16,460 nucleotides of DNA from 2-02-FULL-43-13 sp043813805. Its GTDB lineage: Bacteria; Patescibacteriota; Minisyncoccia; Minisyncoccales; MHMH01. Position numbers and translations under genes: made by a program. The first letter of the stretch is position 1. Every line of letters begins with the position of its first letter. This document shows, one piece after another, positions 11,597-16,460 of the stretch. The notes under the pieces are model-generated. The model was not told where the DNA came from, made no database searches, and saw nothing but the letters and a program-made list of their open reading frames with translations. The stretch is from the NCBI GenBank assembly GCA_043813805.1, contig JBDRKR010000002.1, forward strand, positions 1 to 16,460, written 5' to 3'.

Positions 11597-13630
11597 ATGT
11601 TAAAATTGCTCCATAAAAAATATCTGCTCCTCGGTCTCTTTGCCCTTCTTGTAACCGGCTACTTCCTTCAGAAACAATTGATTACCGCCTATGAGAATCA
11701 AAACTCTATAACTATTGAAGACAGAAACGGCCAGGAAATACTCATCAAGCCGAACGAAAGAGGCCGCTGGGCGAGATACTCCGACAATATACCTCCGCGG
11801 ATTAAAAAGCTTCTCTTAGAAAAAGAAGATGATTATTTTTATTACCATTTCGGCTTTAACCCTTGGAGCATAATCCTCAGGCCCGGAGGGGGTTCAAGCA
11901 CCATCACCCAGCAGTTGGTAAAAATTCTCTTAAAGAAAGAATCGGAAAGATCTTTTAAGAATAAGGTCATTGAATTTCTTTATGCCATAAGCCTCGAATC
12001 TTACCAAAGCAAAGAATCGATTCTGAAAATGTATGTTAATTCCATTTACTTCGGCAATCAGGCTCAGGGATTGACCGAGGCCAGCAAGCTTTATTTTGGC
12101 GTCTTGCCGGACATGCTCACCGACGGCCAAATTTTGCAGTTATTGGCCGCCATCAGCAGTCCGACCGATCAAAATCCTGCTCAGGCCAAAAATAAAGAAA
12201 TCGCCCTGTCTTTGGCTGAAAAATTGAATCTGGCCGGCCAAGACCCGGTTATGGTTGATTCTCCGGATGTAAAAGAAAATATGCAAAAATATTCCCATTC
12301 CAGCAAATCTTATTTCGAACTTCGTGATTTCATTAATGATCCTTCGGAAAACAACCGCTTAACCATTGATAACGAACTTACTGAAAAATTAAGGCAGATT
12401 ATCGGCAGAAACATCGAAGATTTAAAGCTGAGGGATGCCGGAAATGCCTCAGCAATCGTGGTGAAATTGCCGGAAAATGAAATATTGGCCCTGATCGGCT
12501 CTCCCGACCCCGCGTATTTCGCCGAGGGTTATCAAATTAATATGTTGAAAGAACCCCGACCGATCGGCTCGACCATTAAACCATTTATTTATTTAAAATC
12601 ATTTGAAAAAGGCCTGAGGCCCTACACGCTGGTCAACGACCGAGAATATAAATATATTACGGCTATCGGCTTTCCTCTTTATCCGAAGAATTTTGATTAT
12701 AAATATCGGGGCGAAGTAAGCCTGCACTACGCCTTGAGCAACAGTCTAAACGTACCGGCAGTAAAAATTCTGGAATATGTCGGATTAGAAGATTTTTACC
12801 ATTTTTTGGAAAAAGACCTGGAGTTTAAACCGATTCAGGACTTAGACAGTTACCAGCTGGGCATAGCCCTGGGGTCATTGGAAATGAACCTGACGGATTT
12901 GGCTCATTACTTTACCATCTTTCCCAATAACGGAATTCTAAAAGAGCTGAAAATCGATCGGGATGCAAAAACCGTTCTTTCGGAAAAACAAATCGCCGAG
13001 AAGAAGTACATTCAACTGATTAATAAAATTCTGAATGATCGCAAAACCGGCATTGAGCAGTTTGGACTGAAAAGCGACTTTAACCTGTTCCAGTCGAATT
13101 ACGCCTTAAAAACTGGGACTTCCCGCGATTTCCGGGACAGCTGGGTGGTCGGTTACACCCCTGATTTCTTAGTCGGGGTTTGGGTGGGAAACAGCGATAA
13201 CACTCCGACCGAAGGAGTTTCGGGGCAACTGGGAGCCGGCAGGATCTGGTCAGAAGCCATGGAAACGCTTTTAAACTCGGGGTATAATAAAAAAACTCCT
13301 TTTGAATTCGACCTTCTGGAAGAGTTTTACAAAGAAGGGACGATTGAATACGGCTTGCCGGGCGATAATTATGAAAACTTTCTTAATGTTTTGAAAGAAG
13401 AAGACCCGGCCATGATTTTACAGCCCCACGACGGAGATGTTTTCCTCTTGGAAAAAAACACCAAAATAATTCTGGGAGCCAGAGAAACCGTAAAATGGTT
13501 CATAAACGAAGAGTTTCTGGGCGAGGGCCAAGACTATATTTTTATTCCGCAAAAAAGCGGCCCTTATAGTATTAAGTCAAAAAGTGCTGATGGTCCTCAG
13601 GAAACGGTAAATATTTATATAAATGAATAA
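11597..13630 (+). CDS. pbpC: Penicillin-binding protein 1C (bifunctional glycosyltransferase/transpeptidase)
   Basis: The 677-residue class A PBP is anchored by one N-terminal membrane helix (about 9-25). The GT51 transglycosylase domain shows EDDYFYYHFG (E77, D78), GGGSSTITQQLVK (97-109), KVIEF with Glu126 at the second catalytic position, and MYVNSIYFG (145-153). The transpeptidase domain has all three active-site motifs: S325-TIK328, S383-LN385 and K505-TGTS. A small C-terminal beta domain (about 605-677, AMILQPHDGD ... VKWFINEEFLG) matches the BiPBP_C domain that marks PBP1C. At 677 residues it is shorter than typical PBP1C proteins (about 750-850) but lacks no catalytic motif. It should polymerise and cross-link peptidoglycan outside the membrane. 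The ATG is the first possible start after an in-frame stop and lacks a Shine-Dalgarno sequence. Confidence 0.94.
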   Translation: MLKLLHKKYLLLGLFALLVTGYFLQKQLITAYENQNSITIEDRNGQEILIKPNERGRWARYSDNIPPRIKKLLLEKEDDYFYYHFGFNPWSIILRPGGGSSTITQQLVKILLKKESERSFKNKVIEFLYAISLESYQSKESILKMYVNSIYFGNQAQGLTEASKLYFGVLPDMLTDGQILQLLAAISSPTDQNPAQAKNKEIALSLAEKLNLAGQDPVMVDSPDVKENMQKYSHSSKSYFELRDFINDPSENNRLTIDNELTEKLRQIIGRNIEDLKLRDAGNASAIVVKLPENEILALIGSPDPAYFAEGYQINMLKEPRPIGSTIKPFIYLKSFEKGLRPYTLVNDREYKYITAIGFPLYPKNFDYKYRGEVSLHYALSNSLNVPAVKILEYVGLEDFYHFLEKDLEFKPIQDLDSYQLGIALGSLEMNLTDLAHYFTIFPNNGILKELKIDRDAKTVLSEKQIAEKKYIQLINKILNDRKTGIEQFGLKSDFNLFQSNYALKTGTSRDFRDSWVVGYTPDFLVGVWVGNSDNTPTEGVSGQLGAGRIWSEAMETLLNSGYNKKTPFEFDLLEEFYKEGTIEYGLPGDNYENFLNVLKEEDPAMILQPHDGDVFLLEKNTKIILGARETVKWFINEEFLGEGQDYIFIPQKSGPYSIKSKSADGPQETVNIYINE

Positions 13631-13646
13631 AAAGGTCCGACTTTTT
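13629..13646. terminator. Small A/T-tract hairpin between convergent genes
   Basis: AAAAAG-(GTCCGA)-CTTTTT starts inside the pbpC stop codon and is followed by further T residues. On either strand it reads as A-tract, short stem, T-tract, so it could end both convergent transcripts. The stem is only 6 bp and mostly A:T, so it would be weak; only 16 nt separate the two stop codons. Confidence 0.4.
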
Positions 13647-16460
13647 TTATTTTATTTCAAAATATTCTCCGTTGGTTCTGCCGAAATTCTCCGGGAAATA
13701 CATTTCCGAGACCACTGCCGGCAAGTGAGTAAATTTACCCCTGATTAAGGCTCTCACGTAATAATCGAACTCGTAAACACCGGGTCCCAAATTTTCTTTG
13801 AATAAGAAGATCCTGTCGTCCCTGATTTCCTTAAAATCGGGGTGCAATTCTCTCCCCTGTAATTCTTTTTCCTGTAACCTTAACGATTTCTCTTCAGTGG
13901 CCAATTCCAGATTAACTATTTCCATTCCGGCCGGAATATAATCTTCAACCGCCACAAAATTTCGATTATCAGATACGGTTATTTGCAAATGGCTCCTTAA
14001 AACTTCTCCCACCTCGGCTTTTAAAACGGGGGTTTTGTTTTCTTTGTCGTCTAATTTATAAAACTCTCCGACAATGCTGAACCCCTCATCTCTCGGCGGA
14101 ATTTGTTCTGCGGGCAGGTAATATTTCAGAGAAATATCGTAATACAGTTTATTAGGCAAATTATTAAGATTGGTTTTCGAAAACTTAATAGTATTATTTT
14201 TATTGAATGCCAAATCTTGCAAAGCGAATTCTTTTCTAAATTGGTCTAAAATCGTCCCGGAATTAAATTCTGACTTGCCCTTGGTCTCATCGTTGATCAA
14301 CAACTCCAGGGAAAAATTGGATTCGGTTTCTCTTTTCCATTGGAGAAAATCGGTGAAAGCATCGATTACGGTAATGGTGTTATTGGTAGAACCCCAAGCA
14401 CCGTCTTTGCTGCGGCTGTTCAAAAGCCATCTTAAAACTTTGTCTAAAATCTGATTGTCCGATTTAGCGGCGACCTGGGCCTTCAGATAGAGCGCCGTAT
14501 CTTTGATCGGAGTTTCATAATATCGCCAAATTATATTATTGGCGGTTCCCAAGAAAGCTCCCCTGGAGTCAATCTCAATTTTATTGTCCAAAACCGCAAA
14601 GATTTTGTTTTTTAAATACGCATCAAAATCCTCAGCGACTAAGTTTGCGAGATAAGCCAGAGAAGCGTTACTTATCTGCTCTTGGATAAATAAATTATCG
14701 TTGGCGATATCAATAATTTTTTGCTTAAGCGCGTAACGATCGGTAAAATTAGGCAACCTGAACAGGGTGTATGCCGTTAAAATAACGTTGTCCTTGCTTT
14801 TGTATATTTCCCAATCGGTGGTTATTTTTCCGTAAAGGTAATTTGAGGCTCTCGTTAAGCTGTTTTGATTAATCGCAAATCCGGCCGAAGAAAGATTGTA
14901 AAGAGTATCGACTACGTGAAGAGTCAGATAGAAATCGGATCGTCCCCCCTGCCAATAAGAGAAACCTCCATCTTCCCGCTGATTATTGTAAAGCTCGGCC
15001 AGCCCCATTTCGACCGCCTCGGCCGTGGTATATTCCTTGTTCTGATATTTAATTTTTTCCAATTCGAATTTATCAGCTAAGTTAGGCAAATTCATGCCTT
15101 TCTGAACGATGGCTATGGCATCTAAGCGGCTGGCAACCTGCTCTGAACATCCGTAAGGAAATCCCAATAAATAATTTAAGGCATCTGAAAGAAAAACAGC
15201 CAAAGTGGCGCTGCTTTTTACAGAAAGCTCTCCCCTGTCCTTAACGATATTGTCGGGAAGAAAAACATATTCCTTGCTGATTTCATCTGAAGTGTAATTA
15301 GCCGTGGCCGTAACCTCATAGGTATTGTTTCTGGTAACAGCAACGGACATTTCCACCGTGTCTTCCAATTTATTATTCTTGGCGGAAAGCGTGAAAACAT
15401 GGTCTCCGGACTCAAATTGACCGGGGGCCCGAACTTTAAAATAAACGGTGTCGGTTTTATCCGATTCAATCGTAATATTTTTTTCCGCTTTATCGTCTTC
15501 TAATACTAAAGTTTTACTGTCAAATTTTACCTCTAATTTCTGCTTTTCCTTGCTTTGATTGAAGATTGTACCTCCAATATAGAAAATGTCTCCGGGAACT
15601 ACAAATCGGGGCTTTAAGGGAACGACCATCAGCTCTTTTTTGGTAACAAATTCCAGGTAATTGACTCCGAGCATGGTGTCTTTGGTCAAGCCCAGAGTTT
15701 CCGCCCGCCAAGTGGTCAAATTGTCGGGCAGGGTGAATTTAATCTGGGCCTTCCCGCTAAAGTCGGTCCTGACAACGGCCTGCCAAAAAGCGGTTTCGGC
15801 AAAAACCCCTCTTTTTTTCCTTTCTAAAGCGTCTTCAGACGAACCCCCGCCGCCCTTAGTGAGAATCGGGGCCTCTACGAGAATATTCTTAATATTTGAG
15901 GCGGTAGAAACGGTCAAGGGAAAACCATTATAGAAAAATATCAGAGGGTTATTTTTAGGATTGCCTTTTAATGCCAGAACGCTCAAATCAACCACCGCCA
16001 AAGAAACTTCGGCCGGAACCGGCTTGCCCTGATAATCCTTGGTTGTTATGTTTAAAGTCACCTCCTCCCCCGGCAAATATTGATTCTTATTGGATTTTAC
16101 CTCGATGTTAAGCTCTTTTCTTTCGGTATTAATTTTAAATTCAACCTGGCCGAACTTAATTTCCGGTTTTGAAGAAACCAAAAGTACAGAAACGTATACG
16201 TTGGGCGAGTAATCTTCCTGAACCGTAAAACTGTATTTATAAAGATTGCCCTTGATTTCTTTTATCTGATAGTCGAAAATCCTGCCTCGTTCGACGGAGA
16301 TGAGGGCTTTTGCTTCCGGATAAGGAGATTTAATAATGATTTCTCCCTGGTCCCCCACGTTTAAATCGATTTTGGCGACTTCCAGCTCCAGTTCGGTGTT
16401 TGCGGTCGGCCTGATGCTGACTTCTCTGTCGCCGTAAATATAAATATTATAAGTGGTAAA
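13647..16460 (-). CDS. Alpha-2-macroglobulin family protein, C-terminal part (5' end beyond the window)
   Basis: The frame stays open to the window edge, giving 937 visible residues. An apparent GTG start at 16358 is internal, because 34 further in-frame codons (with VSIRPT and ELELEVAKIDLN) precede it. Bacterial members are about 1,500-1,900 residues and trap proteases outside the membrane. Counting from the edge, macroglobulin-type beta domains and a bait-region-like domain come first. A Gly-rich, charged stretch (GGGGSSEDALERKKRG, about 203-218) precedes the A2M domain with LPDNLTTWRAE. The thioester motif YGCSEQ (Cys438-Gln441, coded at 15138-15149) opens the helical thioester domain (about 415-725). 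The last part is the receptor-binding-like domain (DYIPAGMEI, DDRIFLF, YYVRALIRGKF, SEMYFPE). The gene is convergent with pbpC, its usual partner. Confidence 0.95.
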   Translation of the reverse strand, partial: FTTYNIYIYGDREVSIRPTANTELELEVAKIDLNVGDQGEIIIKSPYPEAKALISVERGRIFDYQIKEIKGNLYKYSFTVQEDYSPNVYVSVLLVSSKPEIKFGQVEFKINTERKELNIEVKSNKNQYLPGEEVTLNITTKDYQGKPVPAEVSLAVVDLSVLALKGNPKNNPLIFFYNGFPLTVSTASNIKNILVEAPILTKGGGGSSEDALERKKRGVFAETAFWQAVVRTDFSGKAQIKFTLPDNLTTWRAETLGLTKDTMLGVNYLEFVTKKELMVVPLKPRFVVPGDIFYIGGTIFNQSKEKQKLEVKFDSKTLVLEDDKAEKNITIESDKTDTVYFKVRAPGQFESGDHVFTLSAKNNKLEDTVEMSVAVTRNNTYEVTATANYTSDEISKEYVFLPDNIVKDRGELSVKSSATLAVFLSDALNYLLGFPYGCSEQVASRLDAIAIVQKGMNLPNLADKFELEKIKYQNKEYTTAEAVEMGLAELYNNQREDGGFSYWQGGRSDFYLTLHVVDTLYNLSSAGFAINQNSLTRASNYLYGKITTDWEIYKSKDNVILTAYTLFRLPNFTDRYALKQKIIDIANDNLFIQEQISNASLAYLANLVAEDFDAYLKNKIFAVLDNKIEIDSRGAFLGTANNIIWRYYETPIKDTALYLKAQVAAKSDNQILDKVLRWLLNSRSKDGAWGSTNNTITVIDAFTDFLQWKRETESNFSLELLINDETKGKSEFNSGTILDQFRKEFALQDLAFNKNNTIKFSKTNLNNLPNKLYYDISLKYYLPAEQIPPRDEGFSIVGEFYKLDDKENKTPVLKAEVGEVLRSHLQITVSDNRNFVAVEDYIPAGMEIVNLELATEEKSLRLQEKELQGRELHPDFKEIRDDRIFLFKENLGPGVYEFDYYVRALIRGKFTHLPAVVSEMYFPENFGRTNGEYFEIK

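Noticed and set aside
16356..16358. GTG as the start of the alpha-2-macroglobulin gene
   Set aside because: The frame continues open to the window edge with plausible family sequence, and family members are several hundred residues longer, so the GTG is an internal Val codon.

Overview
The window looks like a piece of a Candidate Phyla Radiation (Patescibacteria, probably Parcubacteria-like) genome. This is inferred from content: a DUF5652 two-helix protein of a type I associate with these lineages, very compact gene packing (2-50 nt gaps, ATGA overlaps), almost no Shine-Dalgarno sequences, a short RpoD with a lysine-rich head, and large secreted proteins ending in dockerin-like modules. No rRNA or other marker in the window fixes the taxonomy. 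No tRNA, rRNA, CRISPR array, transposase or riboswitch was seen, and no intergenic gap reaches 300 bases.

Layout. On the left, a possible four-helix-bundle protein runs off the minus-strand edge. From 128 to 11485 everything is on the minus strand and forms one long directon. In transcription order it is: ACT-domain protein (11099-11485), MazG-like pyrophosphohydrolase (10698-11048), two secreted DUF4838 glycosidase-like paralogues (7787-10687 and 4790-7783), Maf (4185-4763), a nucleoside 2-deoxyribosyltransferase-like protein (3745-4188), a Nudix hydrolase (3275-3742), a DUF5652 membrane protein (3042-3236), DnaG primase (1312-3045) and the primary sigma factor RpoD (128-1309). A 111-bp divergent region (11486-11596) separates this directon from a plus-strand penicillin-binding protein 1C (11597-13630). 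That region holds a clear extended -10 promoter for the PBP, a weaker opposed one, and a 30-bp palindrome. A convergent alpha-2-macroglobulin gene (13647-16460) then runs off the right edge. Its thioester motif is intact.

How the genes fit together. dnaG-rpoD is the conserved core of the macromolecular-synthesis operon. Here it sits downstream of several nucleotide-processing families (MazG-like, Maf, NDT-like, Nudix), which suggests that nucleotide-pool cleaning, priming and transcription initiation are expressed together. The two DUF4838 genes are packed into the same array but encode very different, exported proteins. They share a signal peptide type, a sugar-hydrolase-like core and a dockerin-like C-terminus, while the accessory modules between core and C-terminus are unrelated. 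PBP1C and alpha-2-macroglobulin are a known bacterial pairing for cell-wall repair and protease trapping; here they face each other instead of lying in tandem.

The best candidates for something not well described are the tandem DUF4838/dockerin-like pair inside the nucleotide/primase directon, the DUF5652 protein translationally coupled to primase, and the palindrome between two back-to-back promoters.
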